The translations under genes and the position numbers were made by a program. DNA of 64,000 nt from CAYNUJ01 sp964573255 (lineage in GTDB: Bacteria; Bacteroidota; Ignavibacteria; Ignavibacteriales; Melioribacteraceae): contig CAZNJB010000001.1 in assembly GCA_964573255.1 (NCBI GenBank), positions 1 to 64,000 on the forward strand, given 5' to 3'. Below, one piece after another: positions 26,012-35,113 of this stretch (its first letter is position 1; each line of letters opens with the position of its first letter). The notes beneath the pieces are model-generated. The model was not told the origin of the DNA and made no database searches. It was given only the letters and a program-made list of their open reading frames with translations.

Positions 26012-27118
26012 TTATTTATAAAACTTCACAGGGTTTGTAGACCCTTTAAACTTTATCACATCTACTGTATAGTTATGTTCGTTCAAAAAATTAATAATTC
26101 TCTTCTTTAATACATCCAATACGGGTACTTCGGTTTCATAATGCCCGGCATCTATCAATAATAATTTACCGCGGGCTTCCTCAAAAGTATGATATTTTAT
26201 ATCTGCCGTTACGTATGCATCGGCACCCGAAATAATAGCGTTATTAAGCAGATCCGCCCCACTGCCACCGCAAACCGCAACCTTTTTAACTCTACCCTTT
26301 CCTTCTGTATATCTTAAATTTTTACATTTCAATTTTTTTATTACCAGGTCTAAAAATTCTTTTTGCGAATAAGTACGTTCTAACTCTCCAATAGCACCAA
26401 AGCCATAATTCACATTTTTATTTTTCAAAGGGTAAATATCATAAGCAGGCTCTTCATAAGGATGACTTTTCAGCAGTGCTTTAATTACTTTATTTAATTT
26501 CCATTGGTCAACCAAAACTTCGAGACGCGTTTCAGAAACCTTTTCCAATTTTCCCTTTTCTCCAACCACCGGAGAAGTTTCTTCACCACCGAAAAATGTT
26601 CCGGTACCTTCTAAACGGTAGCTGCATTTGTCATAATCGCCAATAATTCCGGCACCAGCATCAAAAAGAGCAGTCGAAACATTTTCAAGAAATTCATTCG
26701 GAACAAAAACAACTATTTTTAATTGATTTGCTTCTTGGCTTTTAAGAAAGGTGATATTTTTTAACCCCAATCTATTAGCCAACTCGTAACTAACACCGTC
26801 CTTAGTAAAATCTAAATTTGTATGAGCCGAAAAGAGAGCAATATCATTTTTAATTAACTGCTTTAATAATTCGGCTTTGGGGTCTTTTGTGAAATTTATC
26901 TTTTTGAAGGGTTTGAAAATGAATGGGTGGTGTGTGATGATCAAATTACAGTTTTGTTTTATCGCTGCTTCTAGTGAATCTCGATTCAGTTCTAGGCAGA
27001 GAAAAATCTTTTTTAATTTTTGGTTTTCCGCCCCAACAAGGAGACCTATGTTGTCTTTTTCCCAAGCAGCTCCCGGAGGCGCCCATTCTTCAAGATAACT
27101 TACTAATTCTTTTATCAT
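26012..27118 (-). CDS. Nif3-like dinuclear metal-centre protein (YbgI/YqfO type)
   Basis: About 368 residues from the preferred ATG at 27118 (MIKELVSYLEEWAPP). A longer frame starts at 27145, but its first codons lie in the T-run of an intrinsic terminator, so it is unlikely to be used. Metal motifs are ITHHPFIF (about 60) and FSAHTNLD (about 95) in the N-half, and DAGHYETE in the C-half. A central insert (about 125-235, with SHPYEEPAYDIYPL) is the CutA-like PII-related domain of the long YqfO form. The oligomer is toroidal in known structures. It has been linked to GTP cyclohydrolase-like roles, but function is unsettled. Co-transcribed with the zinc-ribbon gene. Confidence 0.9.
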   Translation of the reverse strand: MIKELVSYLEEWAPPGAAWEKDNIGLLVGAENQKLKKIFLCLELNRDSLEAAIKQNCNLIITHHPFIFKPFKKINFTKDPKAELLKQLIKNDIALFSAHTNLDFTKDGVSYELANRLGLKNITFLKSQEANQLKIVVFVPNEFLENVSTALFDAGAGIIGDYDKCSYRLEGTGTFFGGEETSPVVGEKGKLEKVSETRLEVLVDQWKLNKVIKALLKSHPYEEPAYDIYPLKNKNVNYGFGAIGELERTYSQKEFLDLVIKKLKCKNLRYTEGKGRVKKVAVCGGSGADLLNNAIISGADAYVTADIKYHTFEEARGKLLLIDAGHYETEVPVLDVLKKRIINFLNEHNYTVDVIKFKGSTNPVKFYK

Positions 27119-27131
27119 CATATCTATGTAT

Positions 27132-27165
27132 AAAAAAAAATGCACCCCTTACTTGGAGTGCATTT
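27132..27165 (-). terminator. Intrinsic terminator on the minus strand
   Basis: On the reverse strand AAATGCACTCC (27165-27155) pairs with GGGGTGCATTT (27148-27138), an 11-bp stem with one G-U, and is followed by a run of nine T (27140-27132). On the plus strand the same stem has a C-A mismatch and a weaker T tract. The strong form therefore ends a minus-strand transcript that arises between here and the glnE start. It lies directly after a 21-codon ORF. Confidence 0.75.
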
Positions 27166-27173
27166 ATTTTCTA

Positions 27174-27239
27174 TTAAGCCAATCCTAACTTAACAAACGT
27201 AATCTTTCTTATTCTGCCAGTTATAATTATTTTTTCCAT
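27174..27239 (-). CDS. Candidate 21-residue small protein in a self-contained transcript
   Basis: ATG 27239 to TAA 27174-27176 encodes MEKIIITGRIRKITFVKLGLA, basic and beta/hydrophobic alternating. Evidence that it is expressed is positional: a strong intrinsic terminator follows nine bases after the stop, and a sigma-54-like -24/-12 element lies about 37 bases upstream. No Shine-Dalgarno is visible, so the unit may instead be a non-coding RNA of about 130 nt. The rest of the gap up to the glnE start at 27600 is very AT-rich and shows no other ORF. Confidence 0.3.
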   Translation of the reverse strand: MEKIIITGRIRKITFVKLGLA

Positions 27240-27275
27240 AATCTTAATTGTAAAAATAAAAATTTTACACAGAAC

Positions 27276-27293
27276 AAACAAGATTTATGCCAA
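27276..27293 (-). promoter_or_regulatory. Sigma-54-like -24/-12 promoter element
   Basis: Reverse-strand TTGGCATAAATCTTGTTT has TGGCA and TTG with ten bases between GG and the G of the -12 box, as in TGGCAC-N5-TTGC, except that the -12 GC is GT. Transcription would begin near 27265 and run through the 21-codon ORF to the terminator, a transcript of roughly 130 nt. A single chance match in AT-rich DNA is possible. Confidence 0.3.
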
Positions 27294-27599
27294 ACTTTTA
27301 AAGATTTAATTTTTTTTCTGTCACTTTCTTTTATAATAAGACCAATAAATTGTTACAATAAATACCAAATTATAAGCACTACCATATTATAATTTACGAT
27401 TTTGAGATAAAAACCAGTAATTTTACCTATCAACAAATAATTTTCGATACACTAAATTGAGGAAATCCCCGGAAATAATTCATTTATGAATATTACTTCC
27501 AAATTCTTATAATCTGCAAGATATACAACAAAAAACCCCAACATTTTTCACTTATCTCGATTATCTTTATAATTTGATAAAAATAATTTCGGGAAAAAT

Positions 27600-30374
27600 T
27601 TGGCAGGATATCGGCTCGATAACAGATTTATTGAATTCATTGTTAAGAATTCGCTCGGGTATTTAACACACACCGAGTTGGATAAACTGTTTGCTGCAAT
27701 TGAGAAGGAAATAAATCGTAATTTCTTCGATAGCTCTGCCGAAGCCAACCTTACAAGAATCATAGAAGCTCAATTCGATAAAGGAAATTTTATCAAAGAA
27801 TTATTGATCTATCCTCATCACATTGAAATATTAGTTCTCTTATCAACTTACAGCAATTATCTATGCGATATACTTACAGTTCATCCCGAATACATCTCAC
27901 TTGTTTTCAGTATGGATTGGCTTAATAAAAAAATAGATGAGAGAATACTGAATAAAGAAATTGCTCTTTCACTGGGAAGACTAAAAACATTAAACACTAA
28001 GTTAAATCTGCTGAAAACCTTGAAGATGAGATATTTGCTTAAAATAGGGGTGAACGACCTATTGGGCAATTATAACCTGGAAGATGTTACTCTTAATCTT
28101 TCGATACTTGCCAAAAGTTTGCTAAGTGCATTATTCGATTTATGCTTTGATGAAACTGCACGCAGGCTGAATGTAAAAGGGAAGAAAGATTATACAATTA
28201 TATCTTTAGGTAAATTAGGCGGCGGAGAACTTAATTACAGTTCCGATGTGGATCTAATAGCATTTTATAGTGATAACTATACTCTGAAAAATGATCTTGA
28301 ATATTATGAGCTCCTTTCGGAAACAATAAAGCTGTTTATCTCACTGTCATCCGAAGCAACAGATAAGGGATATTTGTACAGAATAGATTTCCGGTTGCGC
28401 CCCGATGGAAAGAGTTCGCCACTCTGCAGAACATTAAACGATACAATTTATTATTATGAAGCACGGGGAGAGGATTGGGAAAAACAGATGCTACTAAAAA
28501 TGAATTTCCTCTGCGGTAAAAAAAATCTGTATAACAAATTTGAAAACTTCGTCTCCAAATACATTTATCAAAACATTTCTACAGGTTCAATTAAGAGTCA
28601 AGTTAAAAGAATGAAATTAACCATAGAAAATCAATTACTCGACGAAGTTAACGTTAAGCTATTTACAGGCGGAATACGCGATATCGAGTTTTCCGTTCAA
28701 GCATTACAAATGATAAACGGGAAAGAGGATAAATCATTAAGAAGCGGTCACACCTTAAATGCTATTAGACTTCTTGAAAAGAGACAACTTCTCTCCACAA
28801 AAGAAGCGGAAATATTCAAAAACGCTTATATCTTTTACAGAAGAATCGAGCACTTCCTTCAATTGATGAACGATAGACAAACACACGAAATCCCAAAAGA
28901 CACCGAAACTCTTGGGAGATTAAGTAAGCTGCTGGGTTATTCATCAATCAAAAAGTTTAATGCTGCATTAAATACGTACAGAACCGAAGTGAGAAAAATT
29001 TTTGATTCAATTATTGAATCCGGAAGCGAAACCGATAACATAAAAATTGTGTTTGAAGATGAAAAACGTGCGAAGCGTAATCTATTATTTTTACAATCCG
29101 GCAGAGGTTTAATTGGAAGCAAGGAATTTGATTCCCGCACAATTTCGCTATTCAAAGAGATTGAAAAAGATATTCTTCACTGCATTTCCGAATCTTTTAA
29201 TCCCGACAGAACCTTGGAGAATTTCACAAAATTAGTAAAGGCAAGCGGGTTTCCCTCAATATTTTATGCTCAATGCAAAAGTAAAACATTTCGGAAATCA
29301 ATCATCAGCATTTGTTCCCTAAATGAATATGCAGTTGATAAAATAAATAGTCACCCTGATTTGAGTGAATTGTTATTATCTTCCTCTTTCTTATCACCCG
29401 ATCATTCCGAAGCATACAAAAGGTTTAGCACAGAACAATATCTAATTATATTATCAATTCAAAATTCATTAAGAATAATAGACACTTTAGAATTCGGCAA
29501 TTTACTTGGAGTATTTGTACAAGGGAAAATTGAGGAGATACACAAGGCTCAAAGAAAGAATCTTCCTTGTTTAATTATTGGACTGGGTAGTTTTGCAACA
29601 AGAGAAATGAATTTAAATTCGGATATTGATTTAATATTTCTGATTAAAGACATCGATAAATATTCGGACGCACAAGAGAAAGCACAAGATCTGCTAAAAA
29701 AAATTAAAGAAGAATTATCTCCGCTTGAAGTTGATTGCAGACTCCGGCCGGAAGGTTCAAGTTCCCAACTTATTTGGGATATTGACGAATATAAAAACTA
29801 TTTAAACAGACGAGCGCGTGTTTGGGAATTCCAAGCAATGCTTAAAATAAATATCGCTGCGGGCGATGAAACGGAATATGCAGGTGTTCTTGCTGCCCTT
29901 GAATCATCTTTGCATAAATTCTCAAAAGATGAAATCAAGAGAGAAATGCTTAATGTATATAGAAAGATTCGAAGTGCTTTCATCAGTACCTCCTCTTCTA
30001 TCGATATCAAAAAAGATCACGGTGGAATAATGACTTCGGATTTTATTTCGAGTTATTTTAGTTTGATTGATAAAAATGCTTTCGGCAAAATACTCGGATT
30101 AAATATCGAAAATAGAATTGAAGTATTAATTAAATATAATCCGGATCTTAAAACTCAATTTCAATTGTTAAAAGAAAACTCGGCATTGTTAAAAGAAATT
30201 CATTTTGCTTTAAGTGCAATACTAAACAAGAAGAGACCACTTATAAATAAATTTGCGAATAAGGAAATTGAATTAATTGGTAATTTCCTGGGAAAACAGA
30301 TTAATTTAGATGAAATACTTAATACACTTAAATTAACCGGTAATTTTTTCAACAAAGTATTTATTGAACAATGA
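27600..30374 (+). CDS. glnE: Glutamine synthetase adenylyltransferase/deadenylylase
   Basis: 924 residues, close to the usual 940. Two nucleotidyltransferase domains: the N-terminal deadenylylase half with GKLGGGELNYSSDVDLI (about 203-219) and the C-terminal adenylylase half with GSFATREMNLNSDIDLI (about 663-679), each keeping DxD. RIDFRLRPDGKSSPL and VDCRLRPEGSSSQL mark the matching second motifs. It toggles glutamine synthetase activity according to nitrogen status. It starts at a TTG (27600) with weak GGGAA before it, and no ATG occurs for about 100 codons. It overlaps the next gene by ATGA. Confidence 0.95.
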   Translation: MAGYRLDNRFIEFIVKNSLGYLTHTELDKLFAAIEKEINRNFFDSSAEANLTRIIEAQFDKGNFIKELLIYPHHIEILVLLSTYSNYLCDILTVHPEYISLVFSMDWLNKKIDERILNKEIALSLGRLKTLNTKLNLLKTLKMRYLLKIGVNDLLGNYNLEDVTLNLSILAKSLLSALFDLCFDETARRLNVKGKKDYTIISLGKLGGGELNYSSDVDLIAFYSDNYTLKNDLEYYELLSETIKLFISLSSEATDKGYLYRIDFRLRPDGKSSPLCRTLNDTIYYYEARGEDWEKQMLLKMNFLCGKKNLYNKFENFVSKYIYQNISTGSIKSQVKRMKLTIENQLLDEVNVKLFTGGIRDIEFSVQALQMINGKEDKSLRSGHTLNAIRLLEKRQLLSTKEAEIFKNAYIFYRRIEHFLQLMNDRQTHEIPKDTETLGRLSKLLGYSSIKKFNAALNTYRTEVRKIFDSIIESGSETDNIKIVFEDEKRAKRNLLFLQSGRGLIGSKEFDSRTISLFKEIEKDILHCISESFNPDRTLENFTKLVKASGFPSIFYAQCKSKTFRKSIISICSLNEYAVDKINSHPDLSELLLSSSFLSPDHSEAYKRFSTEQYLIILSIQNSLRIIDTLEFGNLLGVFVQGKIEEIHKAQRKNLPCLIIGLGSFATREMNLNSDIDLIFLIKDIDKYSDAQEKAQDLLKKIKEELSPLEVDCRLRPEGSSSQLIWDIDEYKNYLNRRARVWEFQAMLKINIAAGDETEYAGVLAALESSLHKFSKDEIKREMLNVYRKIRSAFISTSSSIDIKKDHGGIMTSDFISSYFSLIDKNAFGKILGLNIENRIEVLIKYNPDLKTQFQLLKENSALLKEIHFALSAILNKKRPLINKFANKEIELIGNFLGKQINLDEILNTLKLTGNFFNKVFIEQ

Positions 30375-32236
30375 AGCATTTTGAAAAATTTTACAATTAT
30401 ATTTTACTCTTTGTAATTCTTTCGGTTTATGTTTACACTCTTGCCCCTTCCGTTGTGCAAATTGATTCCGGTGAATTGGCAACAGTACAAGCCACACTTG
30501 GTATTGCCCATCCAACCGGATATCCACTGTTCACAATTATAGGTTACCTATTTTCCCTAATTCCTCTTCCGTTATCAAAGATTGTTATACTTAATCTGCT
30601 TGCGGCAATATGGAGCACACTCGGAATTTTCTACTTTGCAAAAACTGCAAAAATACTGATTGATTTATCAAACTTGAATTCCCCCAATAAAACATTAAGC
30701 GACAAAACAATCTCTACAGTTTTTATTATCGGCGCATCATTAATATTAGCCCTAAGTAAAACGTATTGGCTTCAAAGTGGTTCGGTTGAAGTTTATTCTC
30801 TTCAAATTTTTCTATTTAATTTAATTTTATGGTCGGTAGTAAAAACATACAAACAATTTACAGAAAAGAAGAAATACAGCTGGCTTCCAACAGCATTTTT
30901 TCTTGCACTCGGATTTGCAAATCATATGACCACATTACTTCTCCTGCCGGGTATCGCTTATCTCTTTTTTAGAACCGAAGGCTTCGAAAAGCAAGCATGG
31001 ATAAAGATAGGGAAAATGTTGGGGCTGTTTTTCCCGACTCTAATTTTATTCTACTTATACCTCCCTTTAAGAGCTTCCGCCGAACCGGTATTAAACTGGG
31101 GGAATCCTGTTAACTTCGAAAATATTTGGAGGCATTTCACCGGCAAGCAATATCAAGTTTGGCTTTTTACATCAATAGACGCAGCTAAAAAGCAGCTTTC
31201 ATATTTTGTTACCAATTTAGACAATGAATTTACTTATATCGGTATTCTTTTAGCGGCACTCGGTATTATTTATTTATTAAAAAAGAACAAATCGCTGTTT
31301 ACTTTTATATTTACTAATTTCTTATTCACAATCATTTATTCCATTAACTATGATATTAATGATATCGATTCTTATTTTTTACTCGCCTATATAAATCTTG
31401 CTTTCTTTATACTATTCGGTTTTTATTTTGTATTGAGTAAAATTAAAAAAGTTAAGCAGCTATCGTACGCAGCAATATCCATTTCCCTTTTTACTGTTAT
31501 TTTTATTTTCATTAATAATTTTGATGAAGCGAACCAAAACGATTTATATACCTTTGAAGATTATACAAAAGAGGCGATAGGAAAACTACCGGAGAATTCA
31601 ATTGTATTTAGTTACCAGTGGGATTACCTCATTTCACCTTCATACTATTTTCAGTATGTTGAAAACTTCAGAAGGGACGTTATCTTAATTGATAAAGAAT
31701 TATTAAGACGCTCTTGGTATTATAAACAGTTGAATAATAATTATCCAAACCTGTTAACCGGAATTAAAAGCGAAACAGCAGGATTCGTAAAAGCACTACA
31801 GCCTTTTGAAAGAGGAGAAAAATATGATGCTAGAATTCTCGAACGTTATTACCGTTCAATAATGATAGGCTTAATAAAAACTAATATAGATAATTATGAC
31901 TATTATATAGCACCGGAAGTTATAGATAATGAATTTAGAAGAAAGGAATTCTCATTGCCGCAAGGGTACACTGTAGCACCGGATTTGTTTTTCTTTAAAG
32001 TAATTAAAATTAACGAATATTATGAAGCGCCTTTGCCGGAATTCAATATACGTTTTCCTGCAGTGGACAATAAGTATACGAAGATGTTAAAAAATATTAT
32101 TGCAGGAATGCTTGCTCGACGTGCTCTTTATGAATTGAATTACAATAAAACCGAAAGAGCTGCAATTTATGTGAGAAAAATAAAACAAGCCTTTCCCGAT
32201 TATAGAATTCCGGTAAAATTGAGAAAGCTTTTATGA
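30371..32236 (+). CDS. DUF2723 membrane protein (glycosyltransferase C-like)
   Basis: 621 residues. The family signature sits at the N-terminus: LAPSVVQIDSGELATVQATL, then GIAHPTGYPLFTIIG. About ten transmembrane segments follow to near residue 385, then a soluble C-terminal part (about 390-621). The first loop carries Asp/Glu residues as in GT-C protein-O-mannosyltransferases, so a lipid-linked-sugar glycosyltransferase role is plausible, although the acceptor is unknown. The gene starts in an ATGA overlap with glnE and ends in one with arfB. Confidence 0.85.
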   Translation: MKHFEKFYNYILLFVILSVYVYTLAPSVVQIDSGELATVQATLGIAHPTGYPLFTIIGYLFSLIPLPLSKIVILNLLAAIWSTLGIFYFAKTAKILIDLSNLNSPNKTLSDKTISTVFIIGASLILALSKTYWLQSGSVEVYSLQIFLFNLILWSVVKTYKQFTEKKKYSWLPTAFFLALGFANHMTTLLLLPGIAYLFFRTEGFEKQAWIKIGKMLGLFFPTLILFYLYLPLRASAEPVLNWGNPVNFENIWRHFTGKQYQVWLFTSIDAAKKQLSYFVTNLDNEFTYIGILLAALGIIYLLKKNKSLFTFIFTNFLFTIIYSINYDINDIDSYFLLAYINLAFFILFGFYFVLSKIKKVKQLSYAAISISLFTVIFIFINNFDEANQNDLYTFEDYTKEAIGKLPENSIVFSYQWDYLISPSYYFQYVENFRRDVILIDKELLRRSWYYKQLNNNYPNLLTGIKSETAGFVKALQPFERGEKYDARILERYYRSIMIGLIKTNIDNYDYYIAPEVIDNEFRRKEFSLPQGYTVAPDLFFFKVIKINEYYEAPLPEFNIRFPAVDNKYTKMLKNIIAGMLARRALYELNYNKTERAAIYVRKIKQAFPDYRIPVKLRKLL

Positions 32237-32661
32237 TTAAAATAAAGAATAAAATATCTCTCGACGAAAAGGAAGTAAAATTCGAGTTTATCCGTTCTTC
32301 CGGACCCGGCGGGCAGAACGTAAATAAAGTTTCAACAGCAGTGCAATTACGATTCAATATCATTAAATCAAAATCAATAAATAATGATATTAAATCTCTT
32401 CTGGTCCAAAAATTAAAAAACAAAATGAATAATGAGGGAGAAGTAATAATAACAGCAAGGCGATTTAGGACACAGGAGAAGAATAGAGTTGATGCAATTG
32501 ACAGACTAATAAAATTACTTTCAACAGCTTTAGAAAAAAAGAAGAAAAGAATTCCCACCAAAGCTACAAAGAGTTCACAAGAAGAAAGACTAAAAAGGAA
32601 GAAAAAAAGGAGTGAAATAAAAAAAAGAAGAGGGGGGAAAATATCCCCCGAAAATTACTAA
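32233..32661 (+). CDS. arfB: Alternative ribosome-rescue factor ArfB
   Basis: 142 residues. The release-factor GGQ motif lies at 26-28 within RSSGPGGQNVNKVST, and the tail from about 100 is Lys/Arg-rich (KKKKRIPTKATKSSQEERLKRKKK), the segment that enters the empty mRNA channel of stalled ribosomes. It lacks the codon-recognition domains of RF1/RF2. It hydrolyses peptidyl-tRNA on non-stop complexes. It is third in the glnE - DUF2723 - arfB run; its 3' end overlaps the convergent DUF3108 gene by 4 bp. Confidence 0.93.
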   Translation: MIKIKNKISLDEKEVKFEFIRSSGPGGQNVNKVSTAVQLRFNIIKSKSINNDIKSLLVQKLKNKMNNEGEVIITARRFRTQEKNRVDAIDRLIKLLSTALEKKKKRIPTKATKSSQEERLKRKKKRSEIKKRRGGKISPENY

Positions 32662-33440
32662 TTCTTTTTAGATTTCAATTCACCCGCAAGTCCCTCGTAC
32701 TTGATTAACTCTGCATCTATTGAACCGATAATTATTTTAGTTTTTACTTTTACGGGAATCCTTAAGTCATCGTTCGATAACCATATAATTATATTTCCTT
32801 CGGTTTTAAACAATCCTCCCTCTACAATCAACGGTTCAACCATTATACATTCGAAAGTACCTGCCGTAACGGTAATAGTTTCTTTGCCTCTGTAAACTAC
32901 ATCTAAAGGATATACTTTATCTTTATAAAAATTCTGGAGATGAAATTTATCTCCCGGTTTCATCCCCGAGTAGTCGAAGGTTCGAGCGAGATAGAAAGCA
33001 GAAACAATATCGTTAACATTTTCGGGAATATCGTAACTTCCTTCGGATGTTTTGGCTTTCCCCCTGCGGTGGTCGAAGAATGCGGAAAAATCACGTTTAA
33101 AACCTCCCTCGCGTATATGCTGTTCAAACCGCCAAGGGAATAATCCTTCTTTATCCATATATGTAACGTATCTATCACGCACTTTATAAATAGGATCAAA
33201 AGTAGAAACAGAGTTCACTTTAAATGTAATATAATAAACATCTCTACCGGAAATCTTTTTCATTCGCGGAATACTCATTTCGGCTATACCCGCTTTAACA
33301 AAACCATACTTAACATCAAATGTAAGCTTTTCCCCTACTTGGAATGCCTTGTTTTCAAGCTTTCTAAATTCTTTCCTTTGGGCAAAGGAAATCCCGGCTA
33401 TCAAAAACAAAAGGGCTAACAATATATTTATCTTTTTCAT
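32658..33440 (-). CDS. DUF3108 secreted/envelope protein
   Basis: 260 residues from the ATG at 33440, chosen because AAAGGA precedes it by a few bases and a signal peptide follows (MKKINILLALLFLIAGISFAQ). A longer frame from 33494 would overlap the upstream gene and mask the signal. The domain (FQVGEKLTFDVKYGFVKAGIAEMSI, ending in a lipocalin-like beta barrel with FECIMVEP) is DUF3108, common in the Bacteroidota envelope and of unknown function. It is last in the long minus-strand run starting at 41989, one base after the GT9 gene. Confidence 0.87.
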   Translation of the reverse strand: MKKINILLALLFLIAGISFAQRKEFRKLENKAFQVGEKLTFDVKYGFVKAGIAEMSIPRMKKISGRDVYYITFKVNSVSTFDPIYKVRDRYVTYMDKEGLFPWRFEQHIREGGFKRDFSAFFDHRRGKAKTSEGSYDIPENVNDIVSAFYLARTFDYSGMKPGDKFHLQNFYKDKVYPLDVVYRGKETITVTAGTFECIMVEPLIVEGGLFKTEGNIIIWLSNDDLRIPVKVKTKIIIGSIDAELIKYEGLAGELKSKKN

Positions 33441-33441
33441 C

Positions 33442-34488
33442 TTAATTCCTTTCACTATATAATTCGGCAGTAATACTTTCAATTGACTCAACAATACTTT
33501 TGGGAGATATCGATGCCATACAGTTTAATTCTTCGCATTGTTTTCGAGTACAGTTACTGCACTCAATCTCCGGAGTAAATACTACCGATTTATTTGTGTA
33601 AGGTCCCCATCTCCTCGGAGCGCATTCATCGATTTTAGGATAAAAACCGATAACGTGTTTCCCCAACGCTGCAGCAATGTGTATTGGTCCGGTAGAGTTG
33701 GCAACCAGCAAATCCGAACGATTGATTAATGCAATCAATTCGGAAAGGTCAAATTCGCCGGCAGTATTTATTGTCTTGTCGTTCATCAATTTTTCGCACA
33801 ATTCTTTTTCGTTTTTATTTCCGGTAATTAATATGTTGATGTTCAATCTCTGTGCCAAAGTATCAACAAGTTCTTTAAAGTGCGAAAACGGCCAATCTAC
33901 AGCACTACCACCACTGCCGGGATGAATTATCACTTTGGGTAAATCGTTATCTATTCCTTTTTCCTTGAAATATCTGTCTATTTTTTCATCGCTTTTAGAG
34001 GATACTTGTATATTAAAAGATACATTATTCCGATTGATTTCTTTATTTATTCCAAGCAGTTTAAGTAGATTAACATTATATTCCAATTCATGCTTGTCCC
34101 CTCTTCTGCGGTGTTCGTAAATCTTTTTATTGAAAAGAAAAGAATACCATCTATAACCGGTACCTACTCTATTCTTTATTCCGGCACGAAAAAGCATAAG
34201 TGCTATTTCGAAAGTAGGGTAAATAACAATTCCCCAATCATAATTTTTCTTCTTTAATTCTTCGGTGATTTTTTTGGTATTTATTTTTCCGTTTACAATA
34301 GGAAGGGTAATTATCTCATCTACAAAAGGATTATCTTCCACCAGAGCTCTAGTGTAATCACGTACAAGGAATGTAATTTTACTTTCCGGGAAATGTTGTT
34401 TTATAATCTCGGCAAGAGGAAGAGAAAGAACGACATCTCCGAGTCTATCGGTTCTTACCAACAAAATATTTAGTGATTGTTTATTCAT
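33442..34488 (-). CDS. Glycosyltransferase family 9 (heptosyltransferase-like)
   Basis: 348 residues with a two-Rossmann GT-B fold. The N-half begins ILLVRTDRLGDVVLSLPLAEII. The C-half has VIIHPGSGGSAVDWPFSHF and the nucleotide-sugar site NSTGPIHIAAALG. The C-terminal CSNCTRKQCEELNCM is the Cys-rich tail common in this family. It transfers a sugar, by family an ADP-heptose, to the lipopolysaccharide inner core on the cytosolic face. Overlaps the alkyladenine glycosylase gene by 8 bp. The presence of lptE in the same run supports an LPS role. Confidence 0.9.
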   Translation of the reverse strand: MNKQSLNILLVRTDRLGDVVLSLPLAEIIKQHFPESKITFLVRDYTRALVEDNPFVDEIITLPIVNGKINTKKITEELKKKNYDWGIVIYPTFEIALMLFRAGIKNRVGTGYRWYSFLFNKKIYEHRRRGDKHELEYNVNLLKLLGINKEINRNNVSFNIQVSSKSDEKIDRYFKEKGIDNDLPKVIIHPGSGGSAVDWPFSHFKELVDTLAQRLNINILITGNKNEKELCEKLMNDKTINTAGEFDLSELIALINRSDLLVANSTGPIHIAAALGKHVIGFYPKIDECAPRRWGPYTNKSVVFTPEIECSNCTRKQCEELNCMASISPKSIVESIESITAELYSERN

Positions 34489-35113
34489 TCTCCAAATCTA
34501 TAAAAAATCGCCATTTCAATTCTTTCGCTTTATTTATACCTATCCTTTCGGATGTTTTTATTTCAAATCGCTTGTCGTTATTTTCCTGCAATATATAAAT
34601 ATCATCCCCGGTTAAATCAATGCCGTTTTCTTTTCTATTTATTGAAAAAGCTTTGCATATCTTACCCGGTCCATTTAATAAATTTTTCGATTCACTATCG
34701 GAAATATTTGTTTTGCCAAATCGGTTTAAAGCGAATGTTTCCAATCCAATTAACGGTATCATTCCTCTTAAAAGAACCGCATCTCCTTCTTCCTTTTTGC
34801 CGGTAACAACATTAGCACAAAAATGAACGCCGTAAATAAAATAGACATAAAGAAGACCGCCTTCCTCAAACATCACTTGATTACGTTTAGTTTTCCCACC
34901 GTAGGAATGCGCCGCTTCATCGCAAGCTCCTTTGTATGCCTCCACTTCAGTAATTCTTGCAGCTAAAATATTCTCGCCTGTTTTACGAACGAATATCTTA
35001 CCCAGTAATTTTTCAGCTACTGTTAATACATCTTGTGTATAAAAATGCTTATCAAGTTTCTCCCCGTTTAATTGAATGGAGGATGAACTTGCTTGAATGT
35101 TAACTCTTGACAT
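34481..35113 (-). CDS. 3-methyladenine DNA glycosylase, AAG/MPG family
   Basis: 210 residues. Family blocks: LLGKIFVRK, ITEVEAYKGACDEAAHSYGGKTKRN (Glu58 is the catalytic residue in EVEAY), GGLLYVYFIYGVHFCANVV and LNGPGKICKAF. It removes alkylated purines such as 3-methyladenine and hypoxanthine by flipping the base. Start shared with the TAATG overlap of the TPR gene upstream. Its place inside an envelope gene run looks like read-through packaging, with no functional link. Confidence 0.93.
   Translation of the reverse strand: MSRVNIQASSSSIQLNGEKLDKHFYTQDVLTVAEKLLGKIFVRKTGENILAARITEVEAYKGACDEAAHSYGGKTKRNQVMFEEGGLLYVYFIYGVHFCANVVTGKKEEGDAVLLRGMIPLIGLETFALNRFGKTNISDSESKNLLNGPGKICKAFSINRKENGIDLTGDDIYILQENNDKRFEIKTSERIGINKAKELKWRFFIDLENE

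Noticed and set aside
27119..27145. Longer start for the Nif3-like gene
   Set aside because: The added codons are the T-run and stem edge of a strong minus-strand terminator.
32097..32561. Minus-strand frame of 154 codons opposite DUF2723/arfB
   Set aside because: Antisense to arfB with its GGQ motif; Phe/Leu-rich shadow.
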